From contig NC_051091.1 in NCBI RefSeq assembly GCF_901709675.1, positions 4,312,967 to 4,376,966 on the forward strand: a DNA stretch of 64,000 nucleotides. Reading direction: 5' to 3'. The notes under the pieces were generated by a model that did no database searches, was not told the DNA's origin, and worked only from the letters and a program-made list of their open reading frames with translations. Numbering within the stretch: position 1 is the stretch's first letter; each line of letters begins with the position of its first letter. Position numbers and translations under genes: made by a program. Below, piece after piece: positions 51,860 through 63,960 of this stretch. This DNA is from Syngnathus acus. Taxonomy: Eukaryota; Chordata; Actinopteri; Syngnathiformes; Syngnathidae.

Positions 51860-53561
51860 TCAGAACTGTGGAAAAGAAGCCAAAATTAGTTTAGGGGAAC
51901 TCATTGTGTTTGTTGAGACAATCACTTTCAAGATGTAGAAAGGCATGGCTTACATTCTTGAGGAACTCCTCTGCGACGATACGGGCTCTGGCATTAACGG
52001 ACAGCTTCATCTCGCTAATCTCCTTGTCGATTTCCTCCATGAAATGGATGACAAAGTCCACCAGCTTGTGTTTGTACATTTGCTCTGTGTGGAAGTTGGT
52101 GACCAAGAAGCTTATATCATAGCCCTGAAAGAAAAGGTGTCAGAACATTGAGTGCAGGATTTTTGTTGTTGACATTATCGTTCTTGTTAACTAGCATGCT
52201 ACCCTCAGTGCTTTTTACCTCAACTGGCTTCCTCCTCAGAATGAAGAAGTTCTCTGCCCTCATCATCATGAATCGCATGAACTTGTGGCAAAGGATCTTT
52301 TCGATCTCATCAGCCTGAAGTGGCAGAATTGGAACGGTTGTTTTTAATAATGTATAGCACACAAAAAAAACATTCTTTTACAGTAGGACCTCCCCAAAAA
52401 AAAAACTTTCTACTGACATCATGTGCTCAATAAAAGGAGTTCATTTTTTGGGAACACAAAAATAGAAAGAGAAAAATAAAAAGGTAATCTGAGGCAGAAT
52501 TAATGTTTTGAATTTTAATAGAGGCCTTGTGAAGTAATGAAGTGTGGCAATGGATCTGCTTGCTATAGGTCATTGAAATTTATGAGGCTCCACTGGACTG
52601 ATTTGAAGAAGCTTATTACCTGCTTGACGGCAATGCTGACCCTGACAGAGTTGATGGATCCCTCGATGAGAACCTTCTCCTTCTCATTGCGGCTGATTAC
52701 AACAGGCTGAAGAAGCAGCTCTTTACTGCTCCTGGAAACCACAACAAAAGCAATCATCTGTCTGGGACGTAACACAAAGATATTAATAAAAAGTCTCAAA
52801 TGATCCCAAATTAAACTGCAGTAGTACGTCGGACTGCTGGACTTCTCGTTCATTTTCAGAGCACAGTAGCTGCAGCAAGCCTGTTTCATACCTTGCCTGT
52901 ACCTCCAGCATTTTTCCACCTATGGAGACTACCTTGTGCAAGTTTGCACAGGTTGAAACTTGTGTGGAAGTAGCAATCCTCTGCAAAGGAGAATGTCATA
53001 CCTGACTTCCACTTCGGGCTTGTTGTGACGCTCCACCACCTGAGAGGAGAAGTTCTCCAGACACATGGCCGCCTGCAGGGTGGCCCTCACAGCGTTTAAG
53101 TAGGGACGCAGAGTCGCAGTCTAAGGACAGTTTGGACACAGTCAGTGTCTGCATTCTTAATACAAAATCGGATGAGTGACATAAAATATTAAGTTTCAAA
53201 AGCAAAGTGAAGGTAAAAGAGATCAATAGAATTGAGGTTCAACCGAAAAACATGATTTTAATATCAGGAATGTCAATGCTCTGATGCAAGGGAAGCTGAT
53301 GATTTCATTTGGATGTTGACTCGCTTTTATTATGTCAACCCTCTTGATAATTATAAACAAAATACGGGCTACAAAATGAGGGAAATGAATCAAGAACGGC
53401 AAAATACTAAGACAACCCACTTTAATTGATACCAAACCTCACGTTTGGCAGAAATATGAAAGCAGGATGGTAACTGTTGATGTAGTCTGATGCTGCCAAA
53501 TAATGCATGATTACAAATGAACTAAGAAAAGATCAACTTGAGATAAACGGAGACTTACCAT
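51860..53561 (-). CDS. arpc4: Actin-related protein 2/3 complex subunit 4
   Basis: A core scaffold subunit (p20) of the Arp2/3 complex, which nucleates branched actin in the cytoplasm and pairs with ARPC2. Exons, high to low: 53561-53559 (ATG only), 53120-53002, 52731-52620, 52314-52219, 52124-51954 and 51865-51860 (TTC TGA). They give 168 aa, exactly the vertebrate length. The protein reads [20 protein letters not shown]..., continues through [20 protein letters not shown] and [20 protein letters not shown], and ends in AEEFLKNF. It is nearly identical to human ARPC4. The first and last coding exons carry only the start Met and only Phe-stop, so they are easily missed by gene finders. Head-to-head with tada3, 0.6 kb from its first exon. 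Confidence 0.96.
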
Positions 53562-54180
53562 TTTTACGCTGCAAAAGACGGAAGTTCCGAAGCCACGCCT
53601 GGGACCAGTTTCCGTAAACCCTACATTCGCCAGGAACGAAATGGTGCGCTTGTTTCGCTTGACATTTATAAATAAGGAAGTGGATTTCTGTACGCAATAT
53701 GTATTTCTCTGATGGGTCGCATTACTCCGCCCGTTTTGGGTGTATGTATGAACAAAACGAGCTTTTCCTTAGTGACGAGTCCATTTGGCTGCGTGAGTAG
53801 GAGAATGTTTTTCGGTGATCGTTGTGTTATTTGTTTTACAGTGCCAATATTTTAAACAATAAAACTTGAAGCAACTTCCAATAACTGTAATGGTAACTTC
53901 AAACTGATACATGCAAGTGTGTGAGAGGATAATTGTCCATCCTTTTCACTCATACCACAATATAATATGGTTTAATCCGACGCTACCATTGCTGTACAGC
54001 CCTGATTTCTTAAAATACATATTTACTGGTCTAAAAAATAAATGTCAGCATTGGATCAGTTTATTAATATACGCTAGTTACAAATGTATTTTCGTTTTAC
54101 GTACCATGTGAAATATTCTGACAATATCATAATCCCAATGACGGTTCTACACCCCTCTTCATTCAGTGGAATTTTCCATC
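53562..54180. promoter_or_regulatory. Shared arpc4-tada3 divergent promoter region
   Basis: About 0.6 kb separates the arpc4 start exon (-) and the tada3 first exon (+). It holds ETS-type words ACGGAAGT (53578-53585) and AAGGAAGTG (about 53674-53682) and a GC-box-like ACTCCGCCCG near 53,730. There is no TATA box at a useful position. Divergent TADA3/ARPC4 transcription is also the human arrangement. Confidence 0.6.
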
Positions 54181-54529
54181 ATGGACGCCATTCGCGGACG
54201 GTAAGTATCCTTCCCTGTAAAAAATTCATATATATTACAGATTTTCCCCCGAGTTTATTATCCCTCCAGAATTCATATCACGCCACTGCATTGATTATGC
54301 AAGTGTTACTGTGTAAATATCGTGATAATTTTACAAATATATTTTAAGACACTGTTCACGGTACGGGCCCTGTATGTCAGCAATGTATGAAGCAAACATG
54401 CAGAGTTAGGGCGGAAAATAAACATTGCTCACTTACACGTATAATTGCAACTACAAATGAATGTCACATCTGAGACACAATTCAACGTTTCTTGTCTTTT
54501 ATTACCCCACTAGCTCCAGTTTATTCTAA
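54181..54529 (+). other. tada3: tada3 5'UTR exon and strong uORF
   Basis: CATCATGGACGCC ends in a donor CGGACG|GTAAGT at 54200/54201, which splices to the acceptor TAG at 54513. Across this junction an 11-codon frame opens with an ATG in good context (A at -3, G at +4) and stops at 54527-54529, 21 bp before the tada3 ATG. The exon is inferred from splice signals and position. Confidence 0.45.
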
Positions 54530-54550
54530 CGTAGTCGGGGAGCCAGCATC

Positions 54551-56562
54551 ATGAGTGAGCTGAAGGACTGCCCGCCTTTGAAGTACTACGACTTCAAGCC
54601 TGTGGAGCACGTCAAGGTGTGTCCCCGCTACACGGCCGTGCTGGGACGTTCGGAGGACGATGGAATCGGCATCGAGGAGCTGGACACTTTGCAGCTGGAG
54701 CTGGAGACTCTCTTGTCCTCGGCCAACCGTCGCCTCAGAGCTCTGGAGGAGCAAAGACAGGTGGGAAACAAAAGAGATAATGTTATGGCGATAATAACAA
54801 TATTCATTGTATTTTCTTCTGCATTGCAGATCCTCACAGACTGGCAGGACAAGAAGGGAGACAAGCGCTTCCTGAAGATGGGAAAAGACCCAGACCCAGC
54901 GGCGTCCTCACGTCACAAGCCAAAGAAGCAGAAACTAGATGGCAAAAGTAGTCACGGGCCAGGGCCAGGTCCTGGCAGGCCTAAATCCAAAAACCTGCAA
55001 CCTAAAGGCCAAGAATATGAATTTACAGACGATCCTCAAGATATTCCTCGCACACCTAAGAACGACGTTCCCAACAGGTCCGCAAAAATCTCTGCATTAA
55101 AAACCAGCAAACTTGGTGACAGTTGGGACAATCAGTTGTTATTATCGCTGAAGTTTGCTTTTTTTTTTTCCAGATTCTGGGCTTCAGTTGAACCGTACTG
55201 CGCCGATATAACAAATGAGGAGATTCGGTTGCTCGAGGAACTCCTAAAACCGCCGGACGATGAAGCCGAGTACTTTAAAGTGAGTCGTCTGTGTATGCTG
55301 TTAGTACGTTTGGCAAAATGTGTTTTACGTCAAAAGCAGCACGTTTTAATTTTGGTGCTGTCTGTGCTAATTGAAGATTCCAGCTTTGGGGAAACACTAC
55401 TCACAGCGGTGGGCTCAGGAAGATCTGCTGGAAGAGCAGAGAGAAGGAGCTCGGGCCAATGACAAGAAGAAGGGTCTCTTGGGTGGTCCGCTGTCGGAGC
55501 TCGACGCAAAAGGTGACTAAATTCTGATGCCACTGCCTGTAAAAGGAGTCATTGCAGCTCTTATATGTTATGACAAATATGATGATGACATCATGGTGGG
55601 TTTGTGCGCTTGGCGGATGTTTACTAGACGTGGACTCTTTGCTGAAGAAGTCGGAGTCCCAGCATGAGTCTCCGGAAGACGGCTGCCCCTTTGGCCCGCT
55701 CACACAACGGCTCCTCCAGGCTCTTGTGGAGGTAAGTGTACTTTGGAAGGTGAATCTTTTGAATAAGAAGGCGGAGGGAGGCGACCCTCTCATTCACCGG
55801 GGTGAACCCCAATGTCCAGGCGCCCTGCAGAATGCGTTTGTGTGGAATTCATGCTTGTGGAACGTGACTTTTCATCATGATGTCTTCTCTGTCACGTTCA
55901 GGAGAATATTATATCCCCTATGGAGGATTCTCCTATACCGGACATTTCAGGGAAGGATGCTAACGATGGAGCAGGGACATCTCCTCGAAGCCAAGGGAAA
56001 TCTTTTAGGTAGGTGTCACATAGTAGTTGAGAAACAAACAAAAGTGGTGTATGGGTGAAAGGAAAAGAAAGCAACAAAGTGTCCTGACTTTCCATCGGTA
56101 GCGCTCCTCACACACGTTCCCTCGAGGCTCGGATCAAAGAAGAGCTGATCGCCCAGGGAATCCTGGATTCCGAGGAGCGACCCGGTCCCGGCGGAGACTG
56201 CGAGGACGAGGTGCTGGTGGAGCTACAGAAGAGACAGGCGGAGCTCAAAGCTTTGATTGCTCACAACAAAACCCGTAAGCAGGAGCTGCTCAGGTAAGGC
56301 TCTTCTGAAGGTCGGGTACCAACGTATTAGCTGCGATGTCCTAGCAGCCATTTTGTTTCTGCTCCTTAGGTTGGCAAAAGAGGAGATGCGGAAGCAGGAG
56401 CTAAGGCAGCGGGTCAGGGTTTCTGACAACGAGGTCATGGAGGGATTTCGGCGAATCATGGCAGCTAGACAGAAGAAGCGCACTCCGACCAAGAAGGAGA
56501 AAGACCAGGCGTGGAAAGCTCTGAAGGAGCGTGAAAGCATTCTGAAGTTACTGGACGGTTGA
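54551..56562 (+). CDS. tada3: Transcriptional adapter 3 (ADA3)
   Basis: Adaptor in SAGA/ATAC-type histone acetyltransferase complexes, linking TADA2 and GCN5/PCAF to the rest of the complex in the nucleus. Coding exons: 54551-54760, 54830-55077, 55174-55279, 55377-55512, 55628-55731, 55902-56008, 56102-56293 and 56370-56562, giving 431 aa (human 432). It begins MSELKDCPPLKYYDFKPVEH. A first coiled region (ELDTLQLELETLLSSANRRL) is followed by a basic/Pro-rich linker and FWASVEPYCADIT. Then come DVDSLLKKSE, EDGCPFGPLTQRLLQALVEE and the C-terminal coiled coil ending KKEKDQAWKALKERESILKL-LDG, as in the vertebrate family. Introns after exons 2 and 3 of the transcript are stop-free multiples of three. 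AATAAA follows at 56815-56820. Confidence 0.96.
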
Positions 56563-56814
56563 AGGTACAAAAGTTGATTTAAAAACTGCGCAAGGAAGAA
56601 TTTTTTGACTACAGATGCACATTGCTGCATGGGCGATTCGCGAAGATGGATCTCCCTACAGGTGGCATTTGAGGAGGGGCATTTCTGTCGTTCTTTTTCA
56701 ATGGTATGCATTTAGTGAAGCTGTCTAAGTTGTTTAAGACGCCCTTTTTGTCTGTTGTGTTATCATAAAAAAAGAGTGTTTGTATAAAATGGTGACCAAA
56801 TTAAAATCTGTTGT

Positions 56815-56820
56815 AATAAA
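56815..56820 (+). other. tada3: tada3 poly(A) signal
   Basis: AATAAA about 255 bp past the stop codon, followed within 40 bp by a T/GT-rich stretch. Confidence 0.8.
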
Positions 56821-57120
56821 ACAGATTCTTTTCATTTTTTTGTCTTACATTTTCAGACTAAAATCCTGAAAAGGTTACCAGACGGTTAACTCAAATATCA
56901 AAATATAATTTGCTTAAGATGAAAGCTAGCGTAAATACATTGAAAGGGGTTAAGTGGCAATCAATTTGTGAATTGATCGTCATAAATAATGAAAGCTTGC
57001 ACAAGAGTTTAGTTTTTTTTTTTTTTTAGTTTTTGTGGCGTAAACAGCTACGCCACCTGGCCTCAAAACCAGCCGTACTGGTCATGTGACCACAAATGGT
57101 AACTGGGCAATGAGAAAGGG

Positions 57121-57283
57121 AAGTGACTCTCCTTCAGATAACAAATACTTTCCCCTCAACGCTAAAGTAATACAAAAATGTCACTCAAAACTTTTATTGC
57201 ATTTGAAGTGATTCTCTTTCAGATAATGAATACTTTCCCTCAATGCTAGAGTAGTACAAAAATGGCACTCAAAACTTTTATTG
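57121..57283. repeat. Local tandem duplication, unit ~79 bp
   Basis: 57121-57199 and 57206-57283 share AAGTGA(C/T)TCTC(C/T)TTCAGATAA and ACTCAAAACTTTTATTG with about 10 differences. They are two units separated by six bases. Confidence 0.85.
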
Positions 57284-57923
57284 TACTGTTATCTACTGCA
57301 TTTTTGTAGACTATGATAACAGCACTGAAAGTTGTAAATTGTCAAGCGTAGTTTCTCGGGCAAAATTGAAAGCTGTCAATTTGAGAAGCACTTCATTTAA
57401 TAGCATGTTTCCTAAAATGACACTAGATGGCAATCAAATCTCGTTTAATCCAGCGAGCAAACCTGGCAAATTTTAGTTTCACGCTTCTCGCCGCTACAGA
57501 TTGGTTGAAAGTGGTCACATGATTTCCCAGGAGCCTTTTTATTTAGCTCTTTTTTACTTGTCGCGAGCTTTTGTTTTTGAGACTAATGGGCACAGGTGTG
57601 GCTGAAAGATGTCACACACGAAGAGGCAAAGGTATGAAGCTTAATAAATTACCTCGTGACAACTATGGGCTGAGAAAGTTGCCAGGATGTTTGTATAACA
57701 ACTTTTATCTATGTTTATCTACGACATACTTTGTTCGATTGGTTGGAACGATGATGACTAAATTGTTCTGTGGGCACCATATAACATATCCCAGCCCTGC
57801 CCATTTGTTACAATCCTCAATGTGACCCAGAACCTGTGCAACTACATAAAAATATATTTTCAAGGAGGTATCAATTAAACAACTGAGATCATGCGGTTTC
57901 ATTGAGGCAGGAGCTCTTCCCGA

Positions 57924-57940
57924 CCTGCAGAGGGCGCTCC
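57924..57940 (+). promoter_or_regulatory. Candidate CTCF site
   Basis: CCTGCAGAGGGCGCTCC fits the CTCF core (AGAGGGCGCT) well. Confidence 0.35.
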
Positions 57941-60424
57941 ACCCTTGTCCAACTGAGCACCATGGTCTCACATTTAGAGGTGCTAGCATTTAAAGAGGGA
58001 TGTCAGACTTTTTATATCCATCTTACGTCTTCACCAGTGTGGTACAAATAGGCGTATAGTAGACAAATTCATAATCCGCTAATTCGGAAAATAATTGAAC
58101 GTTTACGCCCCCCCCCCCCCACACACACCCACCCACCATAACGCTTCTCACTTCCCTGTTTAAGTCAGCATCCTCTATGCAAATTCATAATGCCATGAAC
58201 CCTTCTGCACAAAAGCTTTTTCCTAAATATACAAACCTTTTGTTTCCCATCCAGGTGAACGAAACACGACAGTCCCCGCAAACCGTACACAGCCCACAAG
58301 GCCTTTGTTGTCATTCTGAGACCTCAGCAGGACAGGTGGGTTTTGTATTGTATTGAAACACAGCATACGTATACTCACTCAGTCACTATTTGCACTTCAT
58401 TTGATTGAGCTGCTCTAAAGTGTACTTTAAACCGTAGGTGTTTTTCTCCGCCTGACGCTGTGCTCTGAGGTTCTCAATCTCTGCTCTAACCCAAGCACCC
58501 CCCCATCTTCTCCTTCTGCCCTTGTGAAATTCAGCCATGAGGTGAGCTTCTTCACTTGTCCCTGTCACAGTTTGTAAACCTTTATGGCTGTTTAGACAGG
58601 GGGGGCTCTTCAGTGGAGGGCTTAGGGGAAATATCTGAACTTGAAATATGCTAACATGATGATGTTACAAAAGTTAAATAAGGTTTGGCTTTACAGTTGG
58701 GTGCGCACATGCAGTTTGGCTGAGTATGAATATAATATCATATATCATAGAATATAATATAATTAAGATCTCATTCCTAATTATTTTTTTATTAGGCTAC
58801 AAAAGATAAGCTCAACTTCATCAAAATGATGTAAAAAAAAAAAAAAAAATTGATGTTCAGCCACTTATAATAAGACCTCATTTACTTCATTTCGCAACAT
58901 TTTCATGATGACTGTATAACTGTGATTGTGATGAGGATGTCAAAAGCACTTTATTTATTGACCCAACAGATTTGTCCATGGTCCAATTATAAAATGCTCA
59001 GTTATTGTCCAAATATTTCTGCACTAAACTATTCAAATCCCGAGTATACTTCCCTGTATTCCCTTGTCAGTCGAGGGGGGCTTCTGTTCAACATCGCTCT
59101 TTGTTTTGTACGCTCCGTCTCTTTCTTTGGGGCCTTTCCTCCTACTCCGCCTCCGCCTCTGCGTTCCCGAGCACGGACAGAAAGAACCTCACAAATAAAA
59201 CTCATACATACAGATTAGTACAAGATCGCACGAGAGAGTACAGGGAAAGGGTTTTAACGGGGTGTAACTGTCAATGCATTGTCCAAATGCTATGTCAATT
59301 TCCAAGCTAATAGCACACGCTGAATAGCGATTGTGTACGTGCGGCCGACATGGCCGCTGACAAGCGCCTCTGTCCAGTCAGGGTTGGGCTTGGCCTATTC
59401 ACCTCCCGCACAGAGAGCGATTGTCTTCCACGCTGCTTCCACTATTCTGATGTCATGATTTGTCCTGTTGTTGCTGCTCTTGTGCTAAAGCTTGAACGAC
59501 CTTACAGCCTCAAGTCAGAGGCGCAAATGATCTAAAGGGCAAGGGGGGATCGTCAAAATACTCCCCCTCCCTTTTCCTTACCTTTGAATGGCATTTGTTT
59601 GTAATTTGCATGGCAGTTGATGTTTTTCGTACATGGCTCGACAATTTGGAAGCGCCTATGCAAATGTTTATTTTTTTGCCTGATTTGCCCCGCCAGTGTG
59701 GGGCTGGAGGAGACAGAATGGGAGTCTGCCGAGTCTCTTTTGGGAGGGGAGCTAAAATCTTGTAAAAAAAAAAAAAAAAATCTTCTCAGGAAGAGTAGGA
59801 AGATCTAAGTGCAAAGGGAGAGACTGACTCTACGTTGGTTGTTTTCCATTTTCAGTTCCTGTATGACTGACACTTTTGTCCATATACTGTTACCATGGTA
59901 ATGCACTTAATGGACTCCATCATGTCACCATATTTTGCACAGAGCACTTACTGAGTACCTTGCAAAGCTGCAGGCAGTTAACAGTGCATTGAAAAAACAA
60001 AAACATGTCACCACTGTATTTCATGAAAAGAACCATTTCCAGCCTTAGTTTACCACTCTGAGTTTTATGAGCATTGAGATGACTTGGGGTTTTGAAAGAA
60101 GGCGCTTATGCTACGAGCTGCTTTTGGGGGTGGGGGTCGCGCTGCTGCCCGACTGCCACAATCACGGGGCAACGGTGGGAGGAGAGAAAAGATACTCAGC
60201 GTCTTAGTACATTGGCAGTTCATTTGAACCACAGGGGTCAAAGCTCTTGAGAAAGCCCATTTGACACCAGACCACTTAGCCGAGGTTTTCTTCGTATCTC
60301 ATCATTGGGGTGAGGCGGAGCCTATCTCAGCCGATGATACGTATCAGAGGATCTCTTTAAGGGACTCTGTTTTGGCCTGACATATTTAACTGCGCTAATA
60401 TTGTCATGGCGAATTTTTAAAGTA

Positions 60425-60594
60425 CCGTAATTTTCGGACTATAAGTCGCACCGGAGTATAAGTCGCACCAGCCATAAAATGCCCAAAAAAGTGAAAAAAC
60501 CCCATATATATGTATATAAGTCGCTCCTGAGTATAAGTCGCCCCCCCACCCAAACTATGAAAAAAAACCGCGACTTATAGTCCGAAAATTACGG
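60425..60594. mobile_element. Short palindromic MITE
   Basis: A 170-bp element whose ends are inverted copies of CCGTAATTTTCGGACTATAA...GTCGC. It is flanked by TA at 60423-60424 and 60595-60596, suggesting a TA duplication. Inside, the block AGTATAAGTCGC recurs. It has no coding capacity and must have been moved by a transposase encoded elsewhere. It is a type frequent in percomorph fish; the parent superfamily is not certain. Confidence 0.85.
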
Positions 60595-60599
60595 TACAT

Positions 60600-63500
60600 T
60601 GATTCTAAAGTTAATGATTCAGAGCCATTTGAAAGAGAAGCTCGGCCCAGAGGAGGACTGTCACACGGGGTCATTTCTTTCATTTTGAGGTCTACATATT
60701 TTACATTATAAATAGTGGAATGTGGTGATGTTGATAATGATGATGAGGAAGATCTTCCTCCTGCAGTTGGAGTTAAATGAAGCAGAGAAGCGGACTTGTC
60801 CAGCACTGTGGATAATAGTCATTCAAGGAGACACAGGGAAAGACACTTCTCTCACCACCCACTACCTCTCTGTCAGCCTCCCTCTCTTTTGTTCCCTCTG
60901 CTCCGTTATTATCACCATCATTATTAGGCTCACGCTCCCCTCGCCACGATGGAGAGGAGGGCCGGCCGCCCACATGGCGAGAGATTTCCGAGAGAGGGCT
61001 CCGGCGCCGAAAGAGAGGGGGATGAAGACAAGAGGCCCAATAAAGTCCATCTAAATATAGACAGCAGGGCCCTTTTTTCTCTTCTCCTTATAAAGAGCTG
61101 GTGGGGAACCGCGGTGGACAACCCTCAGCGCGCACCGATGGCTCCCTCCAGAACTGGAAATATAATTGTAAGGCCGTGGAAAGACACTCGAACACACGAA
61201 CACACGCGGGCTTGCAATGTTTTTACGAGGGAGACAGGACATATAGAGCTTAGTGAGAGCCTTTTTTTTTTTCGCATGAGAGGGGAAGCGGCGGTTGGCG
61301 GAACATACTAAATTAGGAGAGGTCAGAAGAAAACCTCCGAAAAGAAATGATGGGAGCACTGAGTGATGGGGGGAGCTTCCCGGCCTGAAAAGTCCAGATA
61401 AGTGCGAGAGATGAAAAAGATTCAAATGACCGAAATATCCAAGGATAGAATTCATGCCAAGCTGTCGTCCGACCTCTGGAGAGAGAGATGCCCCTTTTTG
61501 GCTTCCACTCTGCCTCAATAATGTTTTTTTTTTTCTTTCAGGTCCGTGTGAATGTTACATGAACCTTTTTACTCTGTGACTTTATCAATGCGAGGGTATT
61601 GAGAGAACTTTTTTACGATCGAAATTAATCACGTCTTTCGACATCTATTATCTTTTAACTTAACAGGCTGAAAATATTTTCTCCTGTGGGGAAAAAAAAA
61701 AAAAAAGACGCTAATCTGACTTGAAAAGCCACATTCACGCTCTGTGTGCACCTGTTTTCATCATCATGCCTGAGTCAGCATCAAGGTGGCTTCTTCACTT
61801 TTCTGGTGTGACACATGGACAGAAAGAGCAGCTGCATCATCTCTGACGCATGTGATTTATCCTCATATTTATCCTCACGCTTTGTGCCAGTTGTCACGCT
61901 AATAGCCCCAACCGTTCATTAAGTAACTACATACGGGATAGCCAGACAGCTCATGTGCCGCTTTGCGTCGACCCCAATGACTCGGAGGTCACATAGAGTC
62001 CACTGTTGGAAGGAAAAAAAAAAAAAAAAAAGGAGCATTTTCACAGCTGTCTTCTTGTGCTAGTGAAAGTCAAATAGGGGCATTGAGTGTGCTTTTAACA
62101 TCCTCTTTTCACGCACCTGTTGCCCACTGTCCCCGCTCAAGATGAAATTATGCGCCAAAGGCGGCGCCTGAACTTCAGCCCACACGTTTTGCTCGGCCAT
62201 AACTCCACAGACAGGCGGGAAGAGAAATAGAGAGGAAAATTGTGATAATTCACAATTGAAGTGGATCGATTTTTGTGTTTGTGTCTGCAGCGCCGACAGT
62301 TTGTGGTCGTCAACGCCTCCGAAAGCAGAAGTTCAACACCTCTTGTCTTTTTCTCTTTCTCAGCTGCTGTTGTTATTGCTTCCAACAGCCCCCACCTGCC
62401 CGCTTTCCTTTCCTCTCGTCCTTCTGTTTTCTGCCCCACCAACAATGCTGGCTGACTCTCAGGTCGAGGTGGAGGCCCCCCCGCTTATTTCTGCAAGCAT
62501 GCTGGCCCGAGATAAGGAAATATGGCACGGAACCAACCCCCCAACACCCCCACCCCGCACGCACCCCCACCCTTCTAGCTTTGCATACAACACATTGAGC
62601 AAACAAGTGTTTAAGATAATAAGGGAAAGTGCTCCAAGTCTGTATGAAAAAAAATAAATAAAAATCTGTCCTTGGTCTTCTACTCGTGTACGTTACAGTC
62701 GTGGCTTGTAACAACAGACTTTAGCTGTGTTCACACTTAAAGTTCTGGGAATCTTGGAACATGTGTGGAAGTAGAAGCTACGGACCTGATGCTGTATGTA
62801 GAACCTTCCCAAAAGTTGCAATCCTCCAATAGATCAAATGGCAAGACTTAAGATCTTAGCCCGGTCTGGTAATTCTATATGTAAGCAATTAGTCCTGCTT
62901 GACTCCAATTTCCCATGAGGAGCAGCCTCTTCTGGCTCTTCTCACCATCACCATCCGCTGTCAAAGCAACAAAAGAAGCCGGAGGTGTGACGGCACCATG
63001 TTGGGCCAGCGTCTGGCTCCCGATTCAGCTGCAGACAACGTTATTCAAGTGTCATCTTCCATCTATTACATTCAGTGCCTGCCCCAACCTTATATTTATT
63101 TACTTATATTTTGACAAACCAGAGTGGAAACAAATGCAAGCAAAGTGTGGGGAAACGGTTTACCGATGGAAGCGAGGTATTCAGTGGCTTTTGGGCAGTG
63201 TTGAAGGTTTCATTGCCTCATTTGCAAGCCTGTCGCCACCTATTATGCAGAGTGGGCTCAGTGAGGGAGAATCACCTGTAGCAAGATACTTGTATATTAA
63301 GTAGGACTTCTACCATTGTCTCTTTCGACAGCCCTCTTTGTCTTGTCTTTTGTCGCACCATTTTACCTTCCATCTTCTCCAAAGGCCTAAAATAAAACTT
63401 CTGTGCTCAGTCGGCCACTGTGAACGCTTTTCGAAAACGCTTCACGTTTTCTCAGGATGAGGAGGGATTGACAGAATACTGCTTTCTTTCATCGTTTCTT

Positions 63501-63750
63501 CTTTCGGATCCATTTTGCGGTGCTCGTCAGCCATCTCTCACTCTGCTTCCAACCTGATTCTCACCAGACAGCCAGTGTTATCCGAGCGGGTTAAGGGTGC
63601 TTGTGGATCTTGACGCGAGAGGCTCCGAACATCTCAGACGTGACACTTTCCAGGATCAGATGGATCTAAATTGGGTGCCGGAGTCACAGCAATTGAATTG
63701 CACAGGCCTCGTAGTCTGACTTTGTTCTTATCTGTATTTTGTGATATTAA
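60600..63750. other. Gene-free 3' region
   Basis: No gene is recognised. The stretch contains several poly-A or poly-T runs (about 61,261, 61,527, 61,688 and 62,012). Complex GC-richer segments at about 60,940-61,150 and 62,140-62,340 could be regulatory. Open frames are short and without family similarity. Confidence 0.55.
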
Positions 63751-63753
63751 TAA

Positions 63754-63960
63754 GCACAGCAAAGTAGCCATCCATTCATTTTATTAAAAGCCTGTCCTCA
63801 TCAGGGTTGTTGGTAACTGGAGCCTTTCCCAAATGACAACGATAATGAGTGTGAGAGTACACCCTAGACTGGTTGCCGTTCAATTACAGCATCCAGCCAT
63901 TCACATGCATATTCACGCCTAAAGGCAATTTAGAGTCTTCAATTAGTCTAATATGCACAG
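63754..63960. repeat. Diverged fish interspersed repeat copy
   Basis: It contains GTACACCCTAGACTGGTTGC and GGCAATTTAGAGTCTTCAAT. These match words in the 8041-8225 copy (GTACACCCTGAACTGGTCGC) and, reversed, in the 40303-40573 copy (TTATAGACTCTAAATTGTCC). The orientation is the same as the 8-kb copy. Confidence 0.75.

Larger units (their letters stand above)
56830..60420. other. Intergenic DNA downstream of tada3
   Basis: No gene firmly recognised. It holds the ~79-bp duplication (57121-57283), a candidate CTCF site (57924-57940), a poly-C/CA stretch (about 58,108-58,130) and poly-A runs near 58,832 and 59,764. A protein-like minus-strand frame at 58386-58568 is discussed as a finding. A stretch at 58255-58338, bounded by AG and GT, could be an exon of an unknown transcript but has no recognisable product. 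Confidence 0.5.
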
